NCBI RefSeq assembly: GCF_040218065.1
Contig: NZ_JAVJQE010000007.1
Coordinates: 196,339 to 260,338, forward strand
Length of the DNA: 64,000 nucleotides
Direction: 5' to 3'
DNA from: Marivibrio sp040218065
GTDB lineage: Bacteria; Pseudomonadota; Alphaproteobacteria; UBA8366; Aestuariispiraceae
Shown here: positions 32,365 to 41,996 of the stretch, piece after piece
Numbering within the stretch: the first letter of the stretch is position 1
How the letters are laid out: the number at the start of each line of letters is the position of its first letter
Position numbers and translations under genes: made by a program
Notes under the pieces: model-generated
The model's input: the letters and a program-made list of their open reading frames with translations, nothing else
Databases searched by the model: none
Told to the model about the DNA's origin: nothing

Positions 32365-35300
32365 CGCCCGGTCGCTAGGCCGTCGGCCAACAACGGCCCG
32401 GTGTCGTTGCGCCGCGGCCGCCACAAGCCGCGATCCTGGGCTTCCTGCAGACGCGCGGCGATGTCGCGCAGCGCGTCCGGGTTCTTCTCTTGCAGAAAGG
32501 CGCGCACCGCCTCGTCGCCGAGATAGGCGTCGAACACCAGATCGAAGTGGTGGTCCTTGACCGCGCGCGCCGTGGCCGCGAAGGCGAAGAGGTAATCGAC
32601 CGTCGCCGCCATCTCGAAGGCGCCCTTGTAGCCGTGGCGCATGACGCCGGCTATCCATTTCGGATTGACCACGCGCGCGCGCACCACCCGGCCGATCTCG
32701 TCCTCCAGGGTCCGGATCTTCGGGCTTTCGGGGCGGGAATGGTCGGTGTGATAGACCGCCGGCTGAGCGCCGGAAAGCGTGCGAACCGCCGCCGTCAACC
32801 CGCCTTCGAACTGATAGTAGTCGTCCGAATCCAGCAGATCGTGCTCCCGGTTGTCCTGATTGTGGACCACCGCTTCGACGCGGCCGAGGCGGCGTTCGAA
32901 GCCGGCCTTGTCGGGGCGCCCCTCCTGACCGTCGCCGGATTGCGAGCCGTAGGCGTAGGCGCCCCATTCGACGTAGGCCGCCGCCAGATCGGCCTCGGTC
33001 TCCCAGAGCCGTTCGTCGATCAACGCCTGCAGGCCGGCGCCGTAGGCCCCCGGTTTCGCCCCGAAGATGCGCGCCCCCGCGCGACGCGCCGCCGTCGCAT
33101 CGTCCAGCCCCTCGGCTTGCAGCGCCCGCCTCTCTTCTGCGACCGCGTGGGCGAGCGGGTTGACCGCCGCCGGCTCATCCAGCGCCGCGACCGCGCGGGC
33201 GGCCGAATCCACCAGATCGATCAGCCCCGGGAAGGCGTCGCGAAAAAAGCCTGAGATGCGCAGGGTCACGTCGACCCGCGGCCGATCCAACATCTCGGCC
33301 GGCAGAATCTCAAAGCCCGTGACCCGGCGAGAGGCGGAGTCCCACGTCGGCCGCACGCCCATCAGCGCCAGCGCCTGGGCGATATCGTCGCCGCCGGTGC
33401 GCATGTTGGCCGTCCCCCAGCAGCTGAGCGCCAGGCGCTTCGGCCAACCGCCATGGGTCTGAGCGTGGGTTTCGACCAATAGCTGCGCCGACTTCCACCC
33501 CAGCCGCCAGGCCGCCGGCGTCGGCGTCGTGCGGGTGTCGACCGAATAGAAGTTGCGGCCCGTGGGCAGCACGTCGGGCCGTCCGCGCGTCGGCGCGCCG
33601 GACGGCCCCGGCGCGACGAAGCGCCCGTCGAGGCCGGTCAGCAGACCGGAGATCTCAGCCGCCCCGCAGGCGTCGACCGCCGGCGCAAGCCGCCGCAGAA
33701 CCCCGATCAGCGCCTCGGCGCCGGCGGAAAGCGCCGCGGTCCCGTTGGGGTCGTTCTCGGCGCCCGACGCGGCTTGGCGCCACGGTTCCGCCGACGCGCG
33801 GCCGGCGCCCGCGCCGGACGGCGCCGCGTCGGGCGCGGCCCCGGTTCCTGCGCGCTCCGTCGCCCCGGCTTTGGTTTCGGCAAGCGCCCCCACCGGCGTT
33901 TCGCGGACCGCTTCTTCTTCACAGCGCGACAGGGTCTCGATTACGCTTTTCGTGTAATGAAGGATCCCGGCCTTCAGATCATCATCTTCATCGGAGAGCG
34001 GGGCGGCGTTGCCTGAAAGCGCCGCCTCGGCCGCCTCCAGCAGCCGGGCGGCGAAGAGCTCCAGCCGCTCGACCGTATCGCCGGCCGTGCGCCAGGGGGC
34101 GTCGGTCGCCTGATCCAGCGCCGCCGGCTTCGGACCCGTCCAGGGAGCGGCCATGGCGCAGTCCAGCGGGTCGAACCCCTCGCCCAGATCGAAATCGGCG
34201 GCAAGCGCGCGCAGCAGGCTCGCCTCCTCGCCCGCGCCCGACCCCCGCGGCAAGCGCGCGAGCGCGAGCAGCAGATCGCGGCGCAGCCGGCCCGCCGGGC
34301 TCACCCCGTAGACATGCAGCCCGTCGCGGATCTGCATCTCCTTCAATTCGCACAGATACTGGTCGAGCTTCTGGAGCTTCTCGTCCTCGTCGTCCCCCGG
34401 CGCGACCCCGCAATCCGCGGCGAGGCCGATGCGCTCCGCCAGCTCCACGATCTCCCGGCCCAGCAGCTTCAGGCGGCGCGGATCGACGCCGGCGGCCTCG
34501 TAGTACTCGTCGACCAGCGCCTCCAGGTCCTTGAGCGGCCCGTAGCTCTCGGCCCGGGTGAGCGGCGGCGTCAGGTGATCCAGAATGACCGCCTGGGCGC
34601 GGCGCTTGGCCTGGGTCCCCTCGCCCGGGTCGTTGACGATGAAGGGGTAGAGGTGCGGGATCGGTCCCAGCACCGCCTCCGGAAAGCACTCGGCGGAAAG
34701 CGCCGTCGCCTTCCCCGGCAGCCACTCAAGATTGCCGTGCTTGCCCATATGGACGAGCGCGTGGGCCCGGAACGCGTCGCGCATCCAGGCGTAGAAGGCT
34801 AGATAGCCGTGCGGCGGGACCAGATCCGGGTCGTGATAGGTTTGCACGGGGTCGATGTTGTAGCCGCGCGCCGGCTGCAGCCCGATCGCCGCCGCGCCCA
34901 ACCGGAAGACCGGCAGCGCGAAGCGCCCGCAATCGACCGCGCCGGCGCGGAAGAAGGGGTCCGCCTCCGGCGCGCCCCAGCGGGCCGACACCGCATCGCG
35001 GACGGCGGCGGGCAGGCTTGCGAAGAACATCTGGTAGTCGGCGAGACTCAGGCTCTCGCGCTCCTCCCGCCCGGCGACGTCGGCGTTGGTGGGACCGGCC
35101 TTCAGGTGGGCGATCAGCTCGTCGCCGGTCGCAAAGGGCGAGTCGAGGGAATAGCCGACGCCCTGCATCGCCTTCAGCGCCTCGATCAGCCCCGCCGGCG
35201 TGTCGAGCCCGACCCCGTTGCCGAGCCGCGCGTCGCGGTTGGGGTAGTTCGCCAACACGAAGCCGACCCGCCGCTCCGAGACAGGCGTCGCCCGCAGCCG

Positions 35301-36416
35301 CGCCCAGCCCGCCGCCATCTCGGCCGCGAAGCGACAGCGGTCGGCGACCGGCTCGTACTCGACGATGTCGGCTTCGATCTCGGGATCGCGGCGCGCGCTT
35401 CCCTTGAAGCTGACCGCGCGCGACAGGATCCGGCCGTCCACTTCCGGCAGGGCCACGTTCATCGCGATGTCGCGGGCGGACAGACCGCGCGTGCCCTCCG
35501 CCCAGGGCGCCCGGGCGCCGCCGGAGAAGACCAGTTGGATCACCGGCAGGCCGCTGGCGTCGAAGGGCGTCTCGGCGCGCGCGGCGCCGGGCGCGGACAG
35601 CGCGAAGCCGGTGCCGTTCAGGATCGCCGCCGTCTCGCCGCGGGCCAGCAGATCCTCCACCGTCGCGGCCGCGACAGGGTCCTTGAGGCTGGCCGCATAG
35701 ATCGGCGCCGCGTCGAGACCGGCGGCGTCGAGCGCGTCGATCAGCGCGTCGATCACGGCCGTGTTTCCCGCCTGGGCCAGCGCGCGGTAGAACAGGATTG
35801 CGGCGCGCGGGCGCCCGGCCCTCCGCGGCAGATCCTCCAAGCTCGGCCGCTCCCGGCCGGGCCAGTAAAGCCCGGCGCGCAGCAGCGGCGTCGGCTCCGA
35901 CCATTCCTGCGCCGGCGGGCGGCCGATCAGCGCGGCCGCGTAGCGCAGCGCGTTGACGGCGTTGTCGACCCCGCCTTCGACGAAATAGCGCCACAGGCGA
36001 TGGGCCGCCGGCCGGTCGAGGCTGCACAGCCCCGAAAGCTCCTCATCCGGCTGATCGTCGCCCGGCAGCCAGACGACGGCGATTCCCTGCGCCCGGCAGG
36101 CGGCCGTGATCTCGTCGACGCCGTAGGGCCAATAGCCGCGCCCGCCGAGCAGCCGGCCGACCACCAACTTGGCGCCGGGCAGCGTGTTTTCGACCCACAG
36201 ATCGACCGACAGATTGTGGCCGAGACGCATCAGATTGGCGCAGCGCAGGCTGGGCGCGTCCGATTGCTCCGCGCGCCGTCGGCGTTGGGCGGCGGCCAGC
36301 GTCGCGATCTCGGTGTCCGCCGCCGTCAGGACGAGGATGTCGCCCGGGCTCTGGCCGAGATCGACCGCCTCCGATCCGTCGTCCGTTGCGCCCGGCGTCG
36401 CCGCCAGAAGATGCAT
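32361..36416 (-). CDS. cobN: Cobaltochelatase subunit CobN
   Basis: The 1351-residue protein matches CobN/magnesium-chelatase-H: GRLLGGRGYWPYGVDE near the N-terminus, VFSGGARAPWAEGTRGL-like middle, the diagnostic HMGKHGNLEWLPGK, and a C-terminus with NPKWIAGVMRHGYKGA. It is slightly longer than usual because of an Ala/Gly-rich insert around residues 820-880. CobN with CobS/CobT inserts cobalt into hydrogenobyrinic a,c-diamide in aerobic B12 synthesis. No other cob gene is adjacent, and I see no B12 riboswitch in the 83 bp upstream. The organism also encodes a B12-dependent mutase at 57,172. Confidence 0.96.
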   Translation of the reverse strand: MHLLAATPGATDDGSEAVDLGQSPGDILVLTAADTEIATLAAAQRRRRAEQSDAPSLRCANLMRLGHNLSVDLWVENTLPGAKLVVGRLLGGRGYWPYGVDEITAACRAQGIAVVWLPGDDQPDEELSGLCSLDRPAAHRLWRYFVEGGVDNAVNALRYAAALIGRPPAQEWSEPTPLLRAGLYWPGRERPSLEDLPRRAGRPRAAILFYRALAQAGNTAVIDALIDALDAAGLDAAPIYAASLKDPVAAATVEDLLARGETAAILNGTGFALSAPGAARAETPFDASGLPVIQLVFSGGARAPWAEGTRGLSARDIAMNVALPEVDGRILSRAVSFKGSARRDPEIEADIVEYEPVADRCRFAAEMAAGWARLRATPVSERRVGFVLANYPNRDARLGNGVGLDTPAGLIEALKAMQGVGYSLDSPFATGDELIAHLKAGPTNADVAGREERESLSLADYQMFFASLPAAVRDAVSARWGAPEADPFFRAGAVDCGRFALPVFRLGAAAIGLQPARGYNIDPVQTYHDPDLVPPHGYLAFYAWMRDAFRAHALVHMGKHGNLEWLPGKATALSAECFPEAVLGPIPHLYPFIVNDPGEGTQAKRRAQAVILDHLTPPLTRAESYGPLKDLEALVDEYYEAAGVDPRRLKLLGREIVELAERIGLAADCGVAPGDDEDEKLQKLDQYLCELKEMQIRDGLHVYGVSPAGRLRRDLLLALARLPRGSGAGEEASLLRALAADFDLGEGFDPLDCAMAAPWTGPKPAALDQATDAPWRTAGDTVERLELFAARLLEAAEAALSGNAAPLSDEDDDLKAGILHYTKSVIETLSRCEEEAVRETPVGALAETKAGATERAGTGAAPDAAPSGAGAGRASAEPWRQAASGAENDPNGTAALSAGAEALIGVLRRLAPAVDACGAAEISGLLTGLDGRFVAPGPSGAPTRGRPDVLPTGRNFYSVDTRTTPTPAAWRLGWKSAQLLVETHAQTHGGWPKRLALSCWGTANMRTGGDDIAQALALMGVRPTWDSASRRVTGFEILPAEMLDRPRVDVTLRISGFFRDAFPGLIDLVDSAARAVAALDEPAAVNPLAHAVAEERRALQAEGLDDATAARRAGARIFGAKPGAYGAGLQALIDERLWETEADLAAAYVEWGAYAYGSQSGDGQEGRPDKAGFERRLGRVEAVVHNQDNREHDLLDSDDYYQFEGGLTAAVRTLSGAQPAVYHTDHSRPESPKIRTLEDEIGRVVRARVVNPKWIAGVMRHGYKGAFEMAATVDYLFAFAATARAVKDHHFDLVFDAYLGDEAVRAFLQEKNPDALRDIAARLQEAQDRGLWRPRRNDTGPLLADGLATGR

Positions 36417-36499
36417 CGCGTCCGCCCCTGTCGCTAAAGCGCGTTCTGTGCGTGTCCGCGATTACCGGCGCACGGCGCGCGATGCAAGCGAAGGCGCGA

Positions 36500-37486
36500 T
36501 CATCCGGCGACGTCGACCACCACGCGGCCGTGCAGCTGGCCGGCGATCTGTTGGGACGCGAGATCAAGCGTCTCGGCGAGGCCGACCGTTCGGCTCATCG
36601 CCTCCAGCTGCTTGGGGTCTAGCTCGGCGGCGAGGCGGGTCCACGCCTCCAGCCGGCGCGGCTTCGGGCAATAGACGCTGTCGACGCCGGCCAGCGTCAC
36701 CCCGCGCAGGATGAAAGGCATCACCGTCGTCGGCAGATCGAACCCGCCGGCCAAGCCGCAGGCCGCGACCGTCCCGCCGTAGCGCACCTGCGCCAGGACG
36801 TTCGCCAGCACCTGGCTGCCGACCGCGTCGACCGCGCCGGCGAACCGCTCCTTCATCAGCGGTTTGCCCTTGTCGGCCAGCTCGGCGCGATCGATCAGGT
36901 CTGCGGCGCCGAGGCCTTTCAGATAGGGACCCTGCTCCTCGACCCGGCCGGTGGCGGCGATCACCTCGAACCCTTTGGCCGCCAGCAGCGAGATCGCGAC
37001 GGAGCCGACGCCGCCGGCCGCGCCGGTCACCAGGATCGGGCCGGAGTCCTTGGTCAGCCCGTGATCCTCCAACGCCATCACGCACAGCATTGCGGTATAG
37101 CCCGCCGTGCCGATCGCCATCGCCTGGGCGGGGGTGAAGGCGTCCGGCAGCGGGACCAGCCAATCGCCTTTGAAGCGCGCCTTCTCGGCGTAGCCGCCCC
37201 AATGCACCTCGCCGACGCCCCAGCCGTTCAGGATCACGGGGTCGCCCGGCTTGAAGTCGGGATGGTCGCTGGCCGCCACCTCGCCGGCGGCGTCGATGCC
37301 GGGGACCATCGGGAAGCTGCGCACGACCGGCGACTTGCCGGTGATCGCCAGGCTGTCCTTGTAGTTCAGCGTCGAGTGGCTGACGGCGACGGTGACGTCG
37401 CCTTCGGGCAGATCGCTCTCCGCGACGTCCGTGAGCGCCGCCTGATAGCCGGCCTCCTCGTCCTTCGTGACCAAAATCGCGCGCAT
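36500..37486 (-). CDS. acuI: Acrylyl-CoA reductase-like quinone oxidoreductase (AcuI/YhdH)
   Basis: The 328-residue MDR protein lacks zinc ligands and shows AcuI/YhdH features: HSTLNYKDSLAITGK, GIDAAGEVAAS, NGWGVGEVHWGGYAEKAR, the cofactor loop VTGAAGGVGSVAISLLAAKG and FILRGVTLAGVDSVYCP. The family reduces acryloyl-CoA to propionyl-CoA with NADPH, detoxifying acrylate made from DMSP or via 3-hydroxypropionate. No DMSP lyase is nearby, so the physiological role is inferred. Confidence 0.88.
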   Translation of the reverse strand: MRAILVTKDEEAGYQAALTDVAESDLPEGDVTVAVSHSTLNYKDSLAITGKSPVVRSFPMVPGIDAAGEVAASDHPDFKPGDPVILNGWGVGEVHWGGYAEKARFKGDWLVPLPDAFTPAQAMAIGTAGYTAMLCVMALEDHGLTKDSGPILVTGAAGGVGSVAISLLAAKGFEVIAATGRVEEQGPYLKGLGAADLIDRAELADKGKPLMKERFAGAVDAVGSQVLANVLAQVRYGGTVAACGLAGGFDLPTTVMPFILRGVTLAGVDSVYCPKPRRLEAWTRLAAELDPKQLEAMSRTVGLAETLDLASQQIAGQLHGRVVVDVAG

Positions 37487-37589
37487 GGCTCAAGCCCTCC
37501 TCGGTTGGGGTGGCGACTGCGGCCTCCCCGCCGCGCCGGCCGGGAGCATAGCCGCGGCGCCGCCCCGCCTGTCAAACGGAACGGGAGGC

Positions 37590-38081
37590 TCACAGAGACC
37601 CGGGGGGCAGCCGGTCCGCGCGTTCGAAGGCGACGGCGCCCAGAATGGACACGATGCGCCCGCCCTCCGGGTCGCTCATCGGCAGGGCGAGGCGTTCGTA
37701 GCCGAGCCAGTCTTTGCCCACGCGCTGCAAGACCCCGCGAAACAGCCGCGGCGCCCGGCTTTCGACCGCGGCGCGGTAGTCGGCGATCAGGCGCGGCGCG
37801 TCATGTTCGTCGAGATGCTCCGACAGCCGGAGCCCGGTGAACTCGAGCCCGACCGCCTCGACGACGCCGGTTCCGACCACGCGGTAGACGAAGTCGAGGC
37901 TTGCGGGATCCGGGCCGCCCTCAACATCCAGCAGGACGATGAAGCGCAAATCCCGGGGCGCCAACAGCAGGGGATCGAAGGCGCGCCGCGCCGGAGGCCC
38001 TTCCTCGCAGTCCCGAGGCAACGCGCGCCACACATCGTGGACCCGCCGCAGCAGCGGCGCTGAAAACTGCATTGCGCCCAT
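37590..38081 (-). CDS. PAS-domain protein (PAS_5 type)
   Basis: The 163-residue single-domain protein fits the alphaproteobacterial PAS_5 family: PRDLRFIVLLDVEG, DFVYRVVGTGVVEAVGLEFTGLRLSE, YRAAVESRAPRLFRG and YERLALPMSDPEGGRIVSILGAV. Such proteins probably bind a small ligand or cofactor, but their outputs are unknown. ATG 38081 versus 38072 cannot be decided. Confidence 0.8.
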   Translation of the reverse strand: MGAMQFSAPLLRRVHDVWRALPRDCEEGPPARRAFDPLLLAPRDLRFIVLLDVEGGPDPASLDFVYRVVGTGVVEAVGLEFTGLRLSEHLDEHDAPRLIADYRAAVESRAPRLFRGVLQRVGKDWLGYERLALPMSDPEGGRIVSILGAVAFERADRLPPGSL

Positions 38082-38160
38082 GACGCTCCCCGCCCGCGGC
38101 CTTTTCCGATAGTAAGGTACCCCGCCGGCGCGCCGGGCGACAGACGCATTCTATGGGCGA

Positions 38161-41100
38161 CTACAACTCGATAGCGACTCGCGGCGGGCCGTCGTCGTCG
38201 GGATCGTAGACCGGTCGGCACTCGGCCACCTGCGCCGTTTCGACCTGCTGGCGCTCGGCCAGGTCGCGGCGCGCGACGCGGGTGCGTTGCGCCGCCAGAT
38301 CGGTCAGGCGCGCGCGCAGGGCGTCCGCGCGCTCCGCGGCCAACTCGGCCTCTACGGCGGCGGGGTCGAGGGTCGGCCGCGCCGGCGGCGTCGGCAGATC
38401 CTCAGGCTCGGTTTCGACCAGAAGCTCGCCCGTCTCGGAGACGATTCCCGCTTCGATGAACTCCTCGGCGTCGCGCCGCCAGGCCGCCATCGCGGTCTCG
38501 AAACGGCTTTCACGCTGCGCGACGGTCGCCTGGACGTCCGGCGCCAGGACCGCCTGACGGTCCGCGCCCGTCGCGCGGCCGCACAGCGTAATCGTCAGCT
38601 TCGGTCGGCGCTTCAGCAGATCGCCGACCGAGGTGAGCAGGGTTGTCGCCAGCTCGGTCAGCTCTGTTCCGCCGGCCTCGAACGGCGCCGGCGCGAAGTC
38701 GATCCCGCTCGCCGCCGACGCCGCCGCATCGACCGCCGAGATCAGCAGGGCCGGCGGGAACAGCACCTTGATCGTGGTGGTGATGGTTCCGACCACGGCG
38801 TTGGCCACCGCCTTGCCGATCACCTGGTCGAGCTCGAACTGCGGATTGGCCAAATCGCCGCGGATCGGAATCTCCAGCGCGATCACGCCGTCGCGATCCT
38901 CAAGCAGCCCGACCGCGGTCTCCACCGGCATGCCGGCCGCCGCCGACAGACGCTGGCGATCCTCTTCGCTGAGCGGGCTGAAGCCGAGATTCTCCAGGCG
39001 CAGCTTGGTTTGCACGGCCATCACGGATTGCTCCGTGCCGCCTTCGGCGCTGGCGTTCAGTCGACCGGTTTCAAGATTGACCCCCAGATGCTTCGCCGCA
39101 TAGGGGGAGAAGGTCGGCAGCTGCAGCTGGTCGATTTTCCCGCTGACCTCAAAGCGCGGCGCCGGGCCGAACGGCTGCGCCCAGCCGGACAGCGCGATCG
39201 TCGTGAACTCGTTGAGGGTCGCGGCGAGATCGATCGCCGGCTCCGCCTCGCGCGATTCGCTGTCGAAATCGGCGAGGCTCAGACGCTCCACCGTCGCCTG
39301 CAGCGAGACCGGCGGATTGAGCCGCGTGTCCTCGACCGAAAGGCGCGCCGGATCGGCCAGCGAGAACGCACCGACCCGGATCGGCGCGGGCGCGGTGAGG
39401 GGCGCCGCCGCCTCGCTGGCCGCCGCGTTCTCCGCGGCCGGCGTCTCGGCGGTCTCGGCGGTCTCGGCGGTCTCGGCGGCCGCCGCGCCGTCGGCGGTCT
39501 GCGTCGTCCGCCCCGACCCGGCGAGCCGGCCGAGGTCGAGCGACCCGCTGAAACCCGCCAGCGTTCCTTCGCCCAGCGCAAATTGCGGCTCGGCCGACAG
39601 ATCAAGAGCTGCGAGATCCAGCCGATCGAACGCGGCCTCCAACGCCTCGCCGTCCGCAACGGCGCCGCGCGCGCCTTCAAGCTCCGCGGTCTCGACGCGC
39701 AGGCGTCGCGGCCCCTCGTCCGGCTCGCTCAGCGTCGCCTCGCCGAGCCGCAGGGCCTGAAGCGCCCCCTCCGCCGTCGGATCGGCCCGAACCGACAGAA
39801 AGAGCCCCTCCAACGCCGCCGCCTGAAGGCGGGCGGACGCCCCGGCGCTGCCGAGCGTGCGCGTCGCGCCGGACAGCTGCAGCCGCTCGAGCGTCGCACG
39901 CGCCGCCGTCCCGCGCCGATTGGCGAGCGTCAGCGCCTCCAGCGTCAGCCCGTCGAGGCGGCCGGTCAGATCGTCCCGAAGCGCAAGCCCCTCCAGCGCG
40001 AGCCGGTCGGTTTGCGCCGAGCGGGCGGCCGGCGCGCCTGCGACCGCGCCGGGGGCGAGATCGACGGCGAGCGCGTCCGCGGTCGTCCCGCCGTCGATCG
40101 ACCAAGTCGGCGCGCCGCCGTCCGGCGCCTGCAGGGAGAGCGCGTCGAGCGCGACGGCGAGGCGCTCGGCCCGTACGGCGAGCGCGGGGGCGTCCTGCGT
40201 CGCGGCCAGATCGAGGCGCGGCGCAGACAGCGTCAAATCGAGCGCGCCGTCGAGGGTCGTCGCCCCCTGCGCTCGGGTCAACGCCGCCCCCGCGAGGGTC
40301 AAATCGAGAGCGGCGAGCGCGCCGGCGAGACCGTCGAGCTGCAACTCAGGCGCCTCCAGCGACAGCGTCAGATCGCCGCCGGCTGCGAGCGCGCCGTCGC
40401 CGGCGTCGCGCTCGACGCGCCCTTGGGCGAGCGAGAGCGTCAGCCGGTCGGCCGCGCCGGCCTCCGGCCCGTCGGCGCCGAAACCATCGAGCGCGAGGTC
40501 CAGCGTGAGCGCCAGATTGAGGCCGCCGTCCGGCGCGATCCGGGCCTCGGACAGCGCGCCGTCGAGGGCGGCCTTCGACAGCGTGACGCGCCGCGCCGCC
40601 AGATCGAGCGCGCCCCCCTCGGAGCCGAGCGACAGCGCGAGCCCGCCGCGCACGACGCCGGCGCCGTCTACCGCCAGATCCATGTCTGAGAGTGCGAGCC
40701 GCGCCTCGGCCAGTTGCACCCGCCGATCCGCGTCGAGGCTCAAATCCGCGGCCGCACCCTCGACGCTGAGGGCGCCGGCGACGGAGACGCCGCCGCCGGG
40801 CGCAAAACGCTTGTCCGTCTCGATATTGACCGAAACGCGCTGGAAGGCGATCTCCGGCCCGTCCGGCAGGCCGATCGCCAGGCCGTCCAGCGTCGCCTCG
40901 CCGTCGGTCGCAAGCGTGATCGCCCCGTCGTCCTCGATCGCCAGGTCGTGGTCGAGTGCGGCGCGCATCTCCCCTTCGCCGCGGCTAAGCCCCAGCGAGC
41001 CGGTATAGCGCGTCACCTTCTCGATCGCGACGGCGGAGAGCTCGGTGCGCGCGGCGATCTCGATGCGGTCGGCGAAGGGTTTGGCCGTCCCGTCGACCGC

Positions 41101-41838
41101 GACGCCCATGTCGTTCAGCGTCGCATCCAGCGAAAAAGACCCGGGCGTCTGCGGCGCCCAGGTGCGGAAATCCTCCAACGCCAGACGCTCGATCTCCAAC
41201 ACCGCCTCGCCGCCGGTCCGGTCGGTGAAGCGCACGCGGCTGTCGGCCAGCGTGAAGTCGCCGAGGCCGGCGCCCCAGCCCGGCCCGGCCTCGCCGCTCT
41301 CCTCGGCCGGCGTCGCGTCGCCCGAGCCGCCTGCGGCGAGCGCCACCAGATCGACGCCGTTCAGCAGGATGCGGCCGTCCGCCGCACGGCGGATGTCGAG
41401 GACCACGCCCTCGATGGTCGCCCGTTCGCCCAGGCCGCGGCGTTCGAACAGCTCGGCTATCGAGACGGTGAGGCCGAAACGTTCAACCCGCGCCGGCTCT
41501 TCGCCGGGGGGGCCGATCGCCAGCGGACCGAACCAGATTTCGCGATTCCAGAGATCGATCTCGACGGTTTCGACGCCGCTCGCTTCCAGCCCCAGCGCCT
41601 CCAACTCGTTGGCCAGAACCCAGCGCGCGGCGTGGGTCGGCGCGACGAAGATCAACAGCGCCGCCGCGCCAAGGCCCAGCGCCGCGCCGATAGCGATTTT
41701 CCAGCGCCGGCGCAGGCGCGGCCGGCGCCGGCCGCCGGGTCCGCCCTGAGATGTCGCGGCCCGTGCGCCGCCCTCTTCATCGCCGCCCCCCGCGCTGCCG
41801 AAGCCTTGCGTCCGTTCGGGGGTGTCTTCGTCCGTCAT
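38161..41838 (-). CDS. Large AsmA/DUF748-family envelope protein
   Basis: The 1225-residue protein has a cytoplasmic Gly/Arg-rich head, one membrane span (about 50-70, IAIGAALGLGAAALLIFVA) and a huge periplasmic part of repetitive beta-strand blocks (for example LDLTLSAPRLDLAATQDAP). The C-terminal domain matches DUF748 (LSGWAQPFGPAPRFEVSGKI, ITLCGRATGADR). AsmA-like proteins form lipid-conducting bridges or modulate outer-membrane assembly. A run of ETA tripeptides lies near residue 790, encoded by a 9 bp tandem repeat. Ends 80 bp before the PAS gene. Confidence 0.82.
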   Translation of the reverse strand: MTDEDTPERTQGFGSAGGGDEEGGARAATSQGGPGGRRRPRLRRRWKIAIGAALGLGAAALLIFVAPTHAARWVLANELEALGLEASGVETVEIDLWNREIWFGPLAIGPPGEEPARVERFGLTVSIAELFERRGLGERATIEGVVLDIRRAADGRILLNGVDLVALAAGGSGDATPAEESGEAGPGWGAGLGDFTLADSRVRFTDRTGGEAVLEIERLALEDFRTWAPQTPGSFSLDATLNDMGVAVDGTAKPFADRIEIAARTELSAVAIEKVTRYTGSLGLSRGEGEMRAALDHDLAIEDDGAITLATDGEATLDGLAIGLPDGPEIAFQRVSVNIETDKRFAPGGGVSVAGALSVEGAAADLSLDADRRVQLAEARLALSDMDLAVDGAGVVRGGLALSLGSEGGALDLAARRVTLSKAALDGALSEARIAPDGGLNLALTLDLALDGFGADGPEAGAADRLTLSLAQGRVERDAGDGALAAGGDLTLSLEAPELQLDGLAGALAALDLTLAGAALTRAQGATTLDGALDLTLSAPRLDLAATQDAPALAVRAERLAVALDALSLQAPDGGAPTWSIDGGTTADALAVDLAPGAVAGAPAARSAQTDRLALEGLALRDDLTGRLDGLTLEALTLANRRGTAARATLERLQLSGATRTLGSAGASARLQAAALEGLFLSVRADPTAEGALQALRLGEATLSEPDEGPRRLRVETAELEGARGAVADGEALEAAFDRLDLAALDLSAEPQFALGEGTLAGFSGSLDLGRLAGSGRTTQTADGAAAAETAETAETAETPAAENAAASEAAAPLTAPAPIRVGAFSLADPARLSVEDTRLNPPVSLQATVERLSLADFDSESREAEPAIDLAATLNEFTTIALSGWAQPFGPAPRFEVSGKIDQLQLPTFSPYAAKHLGVNLETGRLNASAEGGTEQSVMAVQTKLRLENLGFSPLSEEDRQRLSAAAGMPVETAVGLLEDRDGVIALEIPIRGDLANPQFELDQVIGKAVANAVVGTITTTIKVLFPPALLISAVDAAASAASGIDFAPAPFEAGGTELTELATTLLTSVGDLLKRRPKLTITLCGRATGADRQAVLAPDVQATVAQRESRFETAMAAWRRDAEEFIEAGIVSETGELLVETEPEDLPTPPARPTLDPAAVEAELAAERADALRARLTDLAAQRTRVARRDLAERQQVETAQVAECRPVYDPDDDGPPRVAIEL

Positions 41839-41996
41839 CCGCTTCTCGCCCGCTTCCGTTCGTCTCGCGCTTCCGCTTTAGAGCATGGCGGCTAACGCAG
41901 ACGGTTCAAGACTTGACCTCTGGCGCAGAAAGGGGCCAATAGTTGAAAAGGACCAATGCGGTCTATTCACACCCTCTGTGCGGAGCCGCCCATCCG

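Noticed and set aside
36417..36499. Possible cobalamin riboswitch before cobN
   Set aside because: I looked for the B12-box and conserved core and did not see them; the gap is also too short for the full element.
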